A stretch of 7,624 nucleotides of DNA from JAHZFN01 sp965149945 (GCA_965149945.1 CBCTTQ010000042.1:1-7624); one strand, 5' to 3'; positions 1-6,495 are shown, counted from the stretch's first letter. Notes: generated from the letters alone by a model not told the origin. Made by a program: numbers and translations.

Positions 1-1
1 A

Positions 2-259
2 CAGAAATTGACAGACTGCGGAATGTTGGAGACCTTCCGTCATTTTCGCAAAGCGCCGGAAAACGCGGTCAATAACCCAAACCTTCAAAACCTCTATCCG
101 GAAGTAATCTGCACCTTGATGCGTCATCTTTATGATGTAGGAACTAAACCGATTCCCAAAGTCAGCAAAGTGCTTTTGCATTCCTTGCAGGAAGAAAATT
201 TAAAAATTGGTGGATTGTTAAAAGATGTGAAAAAGATTGGTGGTGCGCTGCTATGGTAG
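2..259 (+). CDS. FixC/ETF-quinone oxidoreductase-like flavoprotein, C-terminal end (5' truncated)
   Basis: Only the last 85 residues are present; the reading frame is open to the left edge, so the TTG at position 8 is not a credible start. The visible part runs through a segment of the form LYPEVICTLMRHLYDVG and ends in a basic, glycine-rich tail (GGLLKDVKKIGGALLW). This resembles the C-terminus of FixC-type FAD oxidoreductases, which take electrons from an electron transfer flavoprotein and pass them to quinone together with the ferredoxin FixX. The FAD-binding domain lies outside the window. The strongest support is the next gene: the stop codon overlaps the start of a FixX-like ferredoxin by 7 bases, the usual fixC-fixX order. 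The family call is therefore mostly from context, and another geranylgeranyl-reductase-type flavoprotein is possible. Confidence 0.75.
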   Translation, partial: QKLTDCGMLETFRHFRKAPENAVNNPNLQNLYPEVICTLMRHLYDVGTKPIPKVSKVLLHSLQEENLKIGGLLKDVKKIGGALLW

Positions 260-603
260 ATGTGAAATGGGCGAGAAAAGTTAATCGCATTGAGGAATAC
301 AGTCGCCAACTGGCAAATCGCAATGAAACCAAAATCAATATTCAAAATAAAATCGAACGGTTGCTTTTTAAAGTCGATCGAGAGAGTCATATTAAAATTG
401 ATCCAAATCAATGCCGAACCTGTACAAATCGCTCATGCTTGACGATTTGTCCGGCGGGGATGTTCAGCTTATCTGGTGATGGTACAGAGGTGATTTACAG
501 TCATGAAGGCTGCCTGGAGTGCGGCACCTGTTATGTGGTTTGTCCTTCTTTACGGTGGGAGTATCCACGAGGTGGTTTCGGTGTGATTTATCGAGAATCT
601 TAG
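253..603 (+). CDS. fixX: FixX-like ferredoxin, partner of the FixC-type flavoprotein
   Basis: This 116-residue iron-sulfur protein should carry electrons between the upstream flavoprotein and quinone. It has two cysteine groups: C54-x2-C57-x4-C62-x3-C66-P, and C87-x2-C90-x2-C93-x3-C97-P. The second sits in the GCLECGTC signature of FixX and ETF-QO ferredoxin domains, and the C-terminus (WEYPRGGFGVIYR) is also typical of FixX. Eight cysteines would allow two [4Fe-4S] clusters, whereas E. coli FixX retains fewer of these cysteines. The first 45 or so residues are charged and look like an extension compared with the usual length of just under 100. The ATG overlaps the stop of the preceding gene (ATGGTAG), which points to translational coupling and a 1:1 complex. 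Assignment to the FixX family is firm; the physiological partner is inferred from gene order. Confidence 0.9.
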   Translation: MVDVKWARKVNRIEEYSRQLANRNETKINIQNKIERLLFKVDRESHIKIDPNQCRTCTNRSCLTICPAGMFSLSGDGTEVIYSHEGCLECGTCYVVCPSLRWEYPRGGFGVIYRES

Positions 604-605
604 AC

Positions 606-615
606 AGGGGTGAGG
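606..615 (+). promoter_or_regulatory. Ribosome binding site that decides the etfB-like start
   Basis: The run AGGGGTGAGG begins three bases after the fixX-like stop. Its AGGGG core lies 8 bases before the ATG at 619. A GTG at 610 in the same frame would have no Shine-Dalgarno sequence in front of it, so the ATG is preferred. Confidence 0.6.
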
Positions 616-618
616 AGA

Positions 619-1500
619 ATGACAAAAGAGTGGAACATTGCGGTACTGTTGAGAAATGAACCGATTTCCGCTTCCTACGATATTGGAAAAGACGGCGCGC
701 CTTTGGAAAAGCGTTTGGTGAAAGATTTGCTTTCCGCGGAAGTGAAGGCTATTGAAAAATCTTGCTCTTTACCCGGAGCCCATGTGACGACGCTGGCGTG
801 GGGCAGTGAGGAACCGACGGAGCTTCTGAAAAAATCCTTGGCTTTGGGGGCGGATGAGGCGGTGTGGATCGGTCAGGCGGATTGGCCGCGGGATGCGGAC
901 GTGCGGGTGGTCGCCGAGAGTTTGAAGCCAATCGCGGCGGAATATGATTTATTGCTGCTTGCCGATACCGGCAGTAGTACAGCAGGTTCTGCTTTAGCAG
1001 CCGCGGTCGCGCTGGCTTTGGGCGCCCCATCTTTTGAAGGTGTGTTGGATTATACCGCGAGAGAATCCGGGATTCTCTTGAAACGGAAACTGGAGGAAGG
1101 CAGACGGCAGGAAATTTTTGCTTCTTTGCCATTAGTTTTAGGATTGTTGCCGGATTCCGCAACTACTTCTTATTATACATTAGCGGGAAAACTCACTGCC
1201 GCGGAAAAAACAATTTACTCTTACCCTGTTTCTTATCGCGTGTTGGCAAGAAAAGCGAACATTTCTTTAGCAAGGACAGCCTACTGGCAAAAAAAACCAT
1301 TGCGCCCTCAAACCAAACAAATCTGGCAACCGGATCCGACTCTTTCCGGCAGCGAACGCTTGGAGGCGATGGTTACCGGAGAGACAGAGCCCAAATACGG
1401 AAAACGAATAGAAGGCACCTCCGAAGAGTGCGCAGAACAATTGCTGCGGTATCTTTTGGCGGAAAACGTTCTTGAGAAAAAAAACGTTGCCACAGAATGA
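619..1500 (+). CDS. Divergent electron transfer flavoprotein beta subunit (mycofactocin-associated ETF type)
   Basis: The 293-residue protein resembles EtfB/FixA, the subunit that with EtfA forms a soluble flavoprotein shuttling electrons from dehydrogenases to ETF-quinone oxidoreductase. Visible features are an N-terminal alpha/beta fold with the start IAVLLRNEPIS, a KSLALGADEAVWI segment matching the 'A-L-x-x-G-A-D' region of EtfB, a hydrophobic strand LLLLAD (about residues 110-118), and a glycine/alanine segment ending in ALGAPSFEGV, equivalent to the 'LAexLgxP' part of the family. The usual acidic, Asp-containing nucleotide-binding loop is replaced by a Thr-Gly-Ser-Ser-Thr-Ala-Gly stretch, so AMP or FAD binding may differ. 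At 293 residues it is longer than the typical 250-260. It follows the fixX-like gene by 15 bases and precedes mftB by 36, which supports a dedicated role in mycofactocin electron transfer. No EtfA partner is in view. Confidence 0.75.
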   Translation: MTKEWNIAVLLRNEPISASYDIGKDGAPLEKRLVKDLLSAEVKAIEKSCSLPGAHVTTLAWGSEEPTELLKKSLALGADEAVWIGQADWPRDADVRVVAESLKPIAAEYDLLLLADTGSSTAGSALAAAVALALGAPSFEGVLDYTARESGILLKRKLEEGRRQEIFASLPLVLGLLPDSATTSYYTLAGKLTAAEKTIYSYPVSYRVLARKANISLARTAYWQKKPLRPQTKQIWQPDPTLSGSERLEAMVTGETEPKYGKRIEGTSEECAEQLLRYLLAENVLEKKNVATE

Positions 1501-1536
1501 AGCGGACTGGAGAAATTACAGGGAGGAGGTCGCGAT

Positions 1537-1803
1537 ATGAATAAACGCTATCAATTAGCAAAAGCCGTAAAAGTACGAGATGAGGAATTTGGGTTATTGT
1601 TTTATATTTGCAAAACAACAGGATTGGTATTTATTAACAGCGGGGATTTGCTGAAGGCGGATGCTTTGCTGACAGGCGGAACCCCCGAAGAGTTATTAAT
1701 CCAATCTCAGGGACATTCTGAAGTGGATCCCTATCGTTTGGAAGCATTGGATAATCTGTTGAACAATTTGGTAAAAAGGGGGCTTGTGAATGCTCAAGGA
1801 TAA
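1537..1803 (+). CDS. mftB: Mycofactocin peptide chaperone MftB
   Basis: This 88-residue protein has the PqqD-like, winged-helix-type pattern of MftB: a short N-terminus, a segment that reads VRDEEFGLLFYICKTTGLVFIN (beta-hairpin region, about residues 13-34), and a C-terminal helix ending LLNNLVKRGLVNAQG. In known mycofactocin systems MftB binds the leader of the precursor peptide MftA and presents it to the radical SAM enzyme MftC. A strong Shine-Dalgarno sequence, GGAGGAGG at 1522-1529, lies 7 bases before the ATG. The 3' end overlaps mftC by 14 bases, so the two are probably translated together. The family call rests on the fold pattern plus the mftC and mftF genes directly downstream. No mftA lies in the 36 bases before it, where mycobacterial clusters place that gene. 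Confidence 0.92.
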   Translation: MNKRYQLAKAVKVRDEEFGLLFYICKTTGLVFINSGDLLKADALLTGGTPEELLIQSQGHSEVDPYRLEALDNLLNNLVKRGLVNAQG

Positions 1804-2803
1804 TTTGCATCAGATTCCGCTTTCAGCACCGGTAAATGTGACTTGGGAAATTACTCGCCATTGCAATTTAAATTGTACTCATTGTCTTTCTCGGGATCAG
1901 TTGAAATCTTGTGATGATGAATTGAGCCGTGATGAATGCTTTCGTTTAATCGATGAATTATTGGCTGCCGGTGTTTTTCAAGTCAACATTGGCGGCGGAG
2001 AGCCTTTTTTGCGACCGGACATTTGGGAAATTTTGCACTATTGCCATGAGCGGGAGTTGGTTACCTGTGTTTCCACTAATGGTTCTATGATCGATCGGGT
2101 TGTCGCGAAAAAATTGGCGGAAATGGATTATTTGTACTTACAGGTGAGTTTGGACGGAGCGACGGAAGAAGTCAATGACCGCATTCGAGGAAAAAACACT
2201 TACCAGATGGCGATGAATGCCATCGAGAATTTGGATCGGGCAGGTTTTTTCGGATTGAGCGTCAATACCGTTGTCACTGCTAAAAATTTTCGGGAATTGC
2301 CTGATTTGTATCTTTTGGCAAAAAAATATCATGCCAAACCCCGCCTTTCTCGTTTTCGTCCTTCGGGCGGCGGCGCGGAGATGTGGGATGAATACGCCTT
2401 GTCGAAAGATCAGACGGAAGAGTTGGCAGATTTGCTGAGTGCGCATCGAGATATCGTCACAGGAGATTCCTTCTTTTCTATCACGAGAGAAGATCGAAAA
2501 AATCTGGGGTTGAATATGTGCGGCGCTTGTAAAATGACTTGTTCCATTTCTCCCAACGGTAAGGTTTTTCCCTGTGCTTTTATGCAGTATGACGAATTTT
2601 TAGCGGGAAATATACGAGAACAATCTTTTATGGAAATCTGGAACGATTCTCCGGTGATGAAACTGTTTCGGGAGTTGAATCCCAAATCCTGCGGCGATTG
2701 TCCGCGTTTTGACCATTGTCACGGCGGTTGCCCCGCCATTGCTTGGTTTATTAAAAAAGATATCACTGCCGGGGATCCCGCCTGTATTTGCAAGTTAGGA
2801 TAG
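1790..2803 (+). CDS. mftC: Mycofactocin radical SAM maturase MftC
   Basis: MftC catalyses the SAM-dependent oxidative decarboxylation of the C-terminal tyrosine of MftA and its cross-link to the preceding valine. The radical SAM cluster motif C25-x3-C29-x2-C32 (CNLNCTHC) sits near the N-terminus, and the SAM-binding GGGEP motif is at 68-72. The C-terminal third is a SPASM domain rich in cysteine: C244, C247, C251, C262, C301, C304, C310, C314, C332 and C334, enough for two auxiliary [4Fe-4S] clusters. At 337 residues it is shorter than the mycobacterial enzyme, which has a longer tail. The Shine-Dalgarno sequence AAGGGGG (1776-1782) lies inside mftB, 7 bases before the ATG. The adjacency mftB-mftC-mftF separates it from other SPASM maturases such as PqqE, which would pair with other pqq genes. 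Confidence 0.94.
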   Translation: MLKDNLHQIPLSAPVNVTWEITRHCNLNCTHCLSRDQLKSCDDELSRDECFRLIDELLAAGVFQVNIGGGEPFLRPDIWEILHYCHERELVTCVSTNGSMIDRVVAKKLAEMDYLYLQVSLDGATEEVNDRIRGKNTYQMAMNAIENLDRAGFFGLSVNTVVTAKNFRELPDLYLLAKKYHAKPRLSRFRPSGGGAEMWDEYALSKDQTEELADLLSAHRDIVTGDSFFSITREDRKNLGLNMCGACKMTCSISPNGKVFPCAFMQYDEFLAGNIREQSFMEIWNDSPVMKLFRELNPKSCGDCPRFDHCHGGCPAIAWFIKKDITAGDPACICKLG

Positions 2804-4267
2804 GTGATTACGATCAAAACGTTAACAAGCTGGAATTTATTTCATGTTAGACTGGCGGATTCTTGTGTTTTGACGGAATCTGACGGGAGATGGTCGATTA
2901 AGAGTCGCCGCCCTCGTCGCCAAATTTTCATTGGAACGGATATCGCCTGCCTGATTCGGGATTTTGTGGCAGGCAACGATGTCGCTTCCTGTACGGAAAA
3001 ACAAACGGATTTGTTGTTTACTTTGGCTGCCAAAGGATATCTGGATATTTCTTTGCCGCCATGGAATTTTGAGGAGTACGAGGTACCCTTTGTCAGTGTT
3101 ATTATTCCCGTAAAAAACCGACCTACGGATATTAGCGATTGCTTGCAGTCGATTTTTGCGGTGCGCTGGCCGGAAGAAAAGATAGAGGTATTGGTAGTAG
3201 ATGACGGTTCTGATGATGAAACTCCGCGGGTGGCTGAATCTCTGGGCGCTCATGTGATTCGCCGCAAAACTTCCGGTGGTCCGTCAGCCGCACGTAATGC
3301 CGGCGTTGCACAGGCAAGAGGGGAAGTGCTGGCGTTTATTGACAGCGATTGTACCGTTGACCGGACTTGGTTGTTGGAATTGGTTCCTTATTTGATGGCG
3401 CCGGGTATCGGCGCGTTGGGAGGATTGGTTGCCGGTTATTATCATCAAAGTCGGTTGGATTGCTATGAAGAAGCGATGTCCTCCCTTTCTATGGGGAAAA
3501 GGCTTCTTTACGAGGCGGACACGGAGGGAAATTTTTATGTTCCCACTTGTAATATGTTAGTTCGGAAAGAAGTATACGAGGCGGTCGGCTGTTTGAATCC
3601 TGAAATGCATTTGGGCGAAGATGTGGATTTGTGCTGGCGAATTCGCGGCGCCGGACAGGGACTTCTCTACATCCCCCGAGGCAGAGCTTGGCATAAACAT
3701 CGGAACGCACTGCGACAGATGCTAAGACGGCGTTTGCAATATGGAACTTCCGAGGCGGATTTATACCAGCGACATCCGGAAAAGAAAAAAGTATTCCCGA
3801 TGCCGGTTCTTGCCTTGGGTTTTTGGCTGGGGATTTTCTTGACGGTAACCTTTTGGAATCTTTGGTTTTGCTTGGTGATTGTCGTTAGTTTCGTTTTGAA
3901 TATGGCGCGGAAGACGTTTTTGATACGGCGTTTACAAGAGCAGGTAAATATTGTGGAAGTTTTCCAAATTACCTGGCGCACTTCCACCGCTTTTTGCTAT
4001 TATTTGAATTTTCATTTTATTCGGTATTATCTGATTTTGTTGTTATTGGTCAGTATGGTCTATCTTCCGTTGCTGCCGGCAGTATTGATTGCGGTTGTTC
4101 ATTGTGGCATTGTGGACTTTCGCGTAAAACAACCAAAGCTGAATTACTTCTCGTTTCTTTTCTTTTATTTGTTAGAGCAGATTTCTTATCAAATAGGTGT
4201 TCTGGTTGGTTGTTTTCAGCATAAATATTTGAAGTCCTATTGTGTAAAGTTAAAACTCGGTTTTTAA
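2804..4267 (+). CDS. mftF: Mycofactocin glycosyltransferase MftF (GT2, membrane-associated)
   Basis: MftF adds glucose units to premycofactocin. The 487-residue protein starts at a GTG that directly abuts the mftC stop, so translation is likely coupled. Residues 1 to about 95 form a small N-terminal domain of the sort found in MftF, possibly PqqD-like. The GT2 catalytic domain begins at V97 (VSVIIPVKNRP). It shows the nucleotide-binding D133-D134-G135 motif, the metal-binding D180-S181-D182 (DxD), the catalytic-type E272-D273 in LGEDVDLCWR, and the basic RRRLQYG at 308-314. Hydrophobic segments at about 331-366, 406-440 and 447-473 make it an integral membrane protein with the catalytic domain probably in the cytoplasm. 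The sugar donor cannot be read from sequence; mycobacterial mycofactocins carry beta-1,4-glucan chains. Position after mftBC makes the call firm. Confidence 0.92.
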   Translation: MITIKTLTSWNLFHVRLADSCVLTESDGRWSIKSRRPRRQIFIGTDIACLIRDFVAGNDVASCTEKQTDLLFTLAAKGYLDISLPPWNFEEYEVPFVSVIIPVKNRPTDISDCLQSIFAVRWPEEKIEVLVVDDGSDDETPRVAESLGAHVIRRKTSGGPSAARNAGVAQARGEVLAFIDSDCTVDRTWLLELVPYLMAPGIGALGGLVAGYYHQSRLDCYEEAMSSLSMGKRLLYEADTEGNFYVPTCNMLVRKEVYEAVGCLNPEMHLGEDVDLCWRIRGAGQGLLYIPRGRAWHKHRNALRQMLRRRLQYGTSEADLYQRHPEKKKVFPMPVLALGFWLGIFLTVTFWNLWFCLVIVVSFVLNMARKTFLIRRLQEQVNIVEVFQITWRTSTAFCYYLNFHFIRYYLILLLLVSMVYLPLLPAVLIAVVHCGIVDFRVKQPKLNYFSFLFFYLLEQISYQIGVLVGCFQHKYLKSYCVKLKLGF

Positions 4268-4268
4268 T

Positions 4269-4285
4269 CCGAATTTTTGATTCGG
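4269..4285 (+). other. Small hairpin just after mftF
   Basis: CCGAAT and ATTCGG form a perfect 6-bp stem around the loop TTTTG, starting 2 bases after the mftF stop codon. No U-tract follows, so it is not a standard intrinsic terminator. It could stabilise the mRNA end or be chance. The gap to the next start is 197 bp. Confidence 0.3.
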
Positions 4286-4340
4286 GCTAAATATCATAAA
4301 ATGAATGGGGAAAGGGGGATAGAGAAAAGGAAGTTGATTG

Positions 4341-4430
4341 ATGATTGTGGATTGGCTCAAGCGATACAATTTTCATAGAACGCAATTTCTTCATGAAAAA
4401 ATTAGTTTCGCGCCGCCGATCGGATTTTAG
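4341..4430 (+). CDS. Possible 29-residue small ORF between mftF and the symporter gene
   Basis: An ATG with the Shine-Dalgarno-like AAGGAAG (4327-4333), 7 bases upstream, opens a 29-codon frame. The peptide is basic and aromatic (starts MIVDWLKRYNF, ends FAPPIGF). No family is recognised. It sits where a short leader or precursor peptide could lie, but it lacks the C-terminal Val-Tyr that MftC needs in MftA, and it has no cysteine. A frame this short occurs often by chance, and the nearby AAAGGGGG at 4311-4318 shows that purine runs alone are not decisive. It may simply be leader sequence of the symporter mRNA. Confidence 0.2.
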   Translation: MIVDWLKRYNFHRTQFLHEKISFAPPIGF

Positions 4431-4452
4431 AGAATGATATTAGGTTGAATTG

Positions 4453-4460
4453 AGAGGTGA
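4453..4460 (+). promoter_or_regulatory. Ribosome binding site that decides the symporter start
   Basis: AGAGGTGA ends 4 bases before the ATG at 4465 (its GAGG core is 7 bases away). A TTG at 4450 in the same frame overlaps this site and has no Shine-Dalgarno sequence of its own. The ATG at 4465 also puts the first membrane helix directly at the N-terminus, as usual in the family. Confidence 0.65.
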
Positions 4461-4464
4461 TTAT

Positions 4465-6345
4465 ATGGTAACTGCTAGTGTTATTTTATTCGTCTTGTAT
4501 CTGGCGCTGCTGGTTTTTATGGGATTAAAACAAGCAAGAAAATCCAACACCATGGAATCATACTGGATGGCTGAACGAAATCTGCCTGCTTACCGTATTG
4601 GTTTTGCGTTGGCGGCTTCCTGGTTTGGGTTGTCCAGTTTTACCGGGCAGGCCGGTTGGGTGTATGAAAGCGGTTTGGGCGCCTTGTTTCAATTGGCGTT
4701 CCCGAATTTTGTGGCGATTTTCCTGATCGGGGTGGTTTTTGCTAAAAGAATCCGTCAGATTCCCGCTCTTTCCACACCTGAATTTTTGGAAATGCGGTAC
4801 AGCAAAGCTATTCGTCCGCTGCTCGCTGTTGTGTGTCTGATCGCCTTTGCCGGTTATTCCGCGATGGAATTTATCGCTTTGGAATATGTATTTGATACTT
4901 TCTTGGGTTGGACGCCTTGGATCGGAGCCGTGGTTATTGTCGTTGTGACATTGCTCTATGTAAATCTGGGTGGTATGAATACTGTTGTTTGGACCATTGT
5001 GGTTCAGTATGTACTGTTGTTTATAGTCGGCGCGGTAGTAGGAATTGCCGCTATTGTCGAAGGCATCAATTTGATCAATTCCGGCGCTGTTGCCGGTATT
5101 GCTCCGGGAACTTCCATTTGGAGTATTCCGACTTTGGGCGCCGACGCTCCGTTGGGTTGGTGGAATCTCTTCTCTTTGGGTATCGGTACTACCATTGTAC
5201 TGATTGTCGCGATGTGGCCTGCTTGGTCTACGGAACAAACGCCCTGGCAGAAAATCTGGATGGCGAAGGATTCCAAAACCGCTCGTCGCGGCGCTTTGTA
5301 CGGCACTTTTCTGAATGCCATCGTGTATTTCTTCTCCATTTTCATGGCGGTTGCTGCTTGGGTTGTAATCGGTTCCCCCGCGGATTTGCCGGCGGATTTT
5401 AATACGGAATTGATCGTGTACTATTTGATGACTGCGGTACTGCCGGAATGGATTATTCCCATTATCATTGTTGGTTTTATGGCGGCGGCCATGTCCAATA
5501 TTTCCAACTTTGCGGTATCTTCCGCGTCGAATTTGGCGAAGGATATTTATCAGAGATATCTGCGCCCGCACGCGACCCAGAAGGAAATGGTTTGGGTAAG
5601 CCGTCTTTGCATTGCGATTACCTTGTTATTAGGTATTTTTGTCGGCGTTGTAATGCCGAGTATTTTGGATGCGGTTGTGGCGGCAGCTTCTATCGCTACC
5701 TGTGGTTACTTTGTTCCCATTGTTGGCGCTTTGTTCTGGCGTCGCGGAAACTCCTATGGCGCGGTTGCGTCTATGGTGTTGGGCGGCGGCGGCTTTTTGG
5801 TTTCCTATATCGGTCAAATGTGGTTGGGTTGGGTATTCCCTATCGATCCTGTCATTATCTGGCTGATTGTTGCGTTGGTGGCTTATGTCGCGATATCTTT
5901 GGCGACGACACCGCCGGAAACCAAAAAATTGGCTGCTTTCTTCCAGAAAGATGCCGATCAGTTTATTGCTGATTGGAAAGCGGCAGGTTTTGCCGATGAA
6001 CCCAGCGCTGATGCCGCGCGGCTGGTAGCAGACCAATTGGTGATCAAAGATCATGGTGAACGCAGTATGTATACATTAACGTATCGTGTAAATAAAAACT
6101 TTACTACCTTGGAAGAATGGGAAGCCTATTGTGACGCGTTATTGAAAAACAAATCATGGGCTTGGTTGGCAGGATATGATATCATCTATAAAATTACCCA
6201 GAATGATATGCTGAGTAATGTGCGTTTGGCTCGCGGTCAAAACGCGGATGAGGTGATTATTTACTGTGAACCGACAGCGGATCGGGCTGATAATGCCAAA
6301 AAAGCAATTGCTGTCGCTGTGGATGATCTGAACGCTTTGAGTTAG
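4465..6345 (+). CDS. Sodium:solute symporter (SSS/SLC5 family) with extra C-terminal domain
   Basis: This 626-residue membrane transporter should import an organic solute with sodium ions; the substrate is not evident. The N-terminal helix (about 5-22) is followed by the SSS signature region, in which a short loop SYWMAERNLP leads into helix 2 with SWFGLSSFTGQAG. About 13 hydrophobic segments extend to residue 482. The stretch S344-x2-S347, then S352-S353-x-S355, ending AKDIY at 358-362, corresponds to the part of helix 8 that holds the Na2-site serines in characterised members. From residue 483 to 626 the chain is hydrophilic and contains no membrane segment; SSS transporters of this type often stop near 480-510, so this is a probable cytoplasmic domain of unknown role. 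It lies 197 bp after mftF and could import a substrate for the mycofactocin-dependent dehydrogenase, which is inference from position only. Confidence 0.9.
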   Translation: MVTASVILFVLYLALLVFMGLKQARKSNTMESYWMAERNLPAYRIGFALAASWFGLSSFTGQAGWVYESGLGALFQLAFPNFVAIFLIGVVFAKRIRQIPALSTPEFLEMRYSKAIRPLLAVVCLIAFAGYSAMEFIALEYVFDTFLGWTPWIGAVVIVVVTLLYVNLGGMNTVVWTIVVQYVLLFIVGAVVGIAAIVEGINLINSGAVAGIAPGTSIWSIPTLGADAPLGWWNLFSLGIGTTIVLIVAMWPAWSTEQTPWQKIWMAKDSKTARRGALYGTFLNAIVYFFSIFMAVAAWVVIGSPADLPADFNTELIVYYLMTAVLPEWIIPIIIVGFMAAAMSNISNFAVSSASNLAKDIYQRYLRPHATQKEMVWVSRLCIAITLLLGIFVGVVMPSILDAVVAAASIATCGYFVPIVGALFWRRGNSYGAVASMVLGGGGFLVSYIGQMWLGWVFPIDPVIIWLIVALVAYVAISLATTPPETKKLAAFFQKDADQFIADWKAAGFADEPSADAARLVADQLVIKDHGERSMYTLTYRVNKNFTTLEEWEAYCDALLKNKSWAWLAGYDIIYKITQNDMLSNVRLARGQNADEVIIYCEPTADRADNAKKAIAVAVDDLNALS

Positions 6346-6381
6346 AAAAAAAACTGTACCTTTGTTGTTGGTTGAAGAAAG

Positions 6382-6409
6382 ACGGAGCCGTGCAAATGCA
6401 TGGCTCCGT
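6382..6409 (+). terminator. Strong hairpin after the symporter gene, possible terminator
   Basis: ACGGAGCC pairs perfectly with GGCTCCGT (8 bp). The stem continues through a G-T wobble and TGC/GCA around the loop AAAT, giving about 12 pairs. It lies 36 bases after the symporter stop and 86 bases before the next start. The first real T-run (TTTTT at about 6426-6430) is some 16 bases past the stem, so this is not a classical intrinsic terminator. A short direct repeat, TGAAAATTGAAAATTG, follows immediately. Transcript end or mRNA 3' stabiliser are both possible. Confidence 0.45.
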
Positions 6410-6478
6410 TGAAAATTGAAAATTGTTTTTATGGAAATATGTTTGTGTTGCTTTGAAAAAGAGCTGTTATTTGAGCTG

Positions 6479-6486
6479 AAAGGAGG
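6479..6486 (+). promoter_or_regulatory. Ribosome binding site supporting a TTG start for rfbA-like gene
   Basis: AAAGGAGG is an almost perfect Shine-Dalgarno sequence, 9 bases before TTG at 6496. The next in-frame ATG would remove the nucleotide-binding glycine loop, so TTG must be the start. Confidence 0.8.
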
Positions 6487-6495
6487 AATCCTGCA

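Noticed and set aside
749..1162. 137-codon minus-strand frame inside the etfB-like gene
   Set aside because: Proline- and arginine-rich product with no recognisable domain; it is antisense to a gene with good start, context and family match.
1790..2803. Radical SAM gene read as PqqE with MftB as PqqD, that is a PQQ locus
   Set aside because: No other pqq genes are present, and the downstream two-part GT2 membrane glycosyltransferase is the MftF architecture, which fits mycofactocin and not PQQ.
4365..4370. TACAAT as a -10 box for the symporter gene
   Set aside because: No TTGACA-like box is found at 16-18 bases upstream; the nearest candidates give spacings of 14 or 25.
4301..4378. 25-codon ORF with an ATG after mftF and an internal Asp-Asp-Cys-Gly, considered as mftA
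   Set aside because: MftA precursors end in a Gly-Val-Tyr-type tail right after the Cys-Gly; this frame instead continues for 9 residues and ends in Phe-Ser, and its ATG has no clear Shine-Dalgarno sequence.
4416..4423. Palindrome CCGATCGG as an operator
   Set aside because: A perfect 8-base palindrome is expected often by chance and no second copy or longer dyad surrounds it.
4558..5571. Long open frame on the minus strand inside the symporter gene
   Set aside because: The predicted product is rich in Arg, Asn, Gln and His with no family pattern, as expected for a shadow of a membrane protein gene; the + strand frame has clear SSS motifs.
6416..6443. Possible sigma-70 promoter TTGAAA, 16-base spacer, TATGTT before the rfbA-like gene
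   Set aside because: The -10 box matches only 4 of 6 positions, and the AT-rich stretch gives several equally weak pairs, so no single promoter can be defended.
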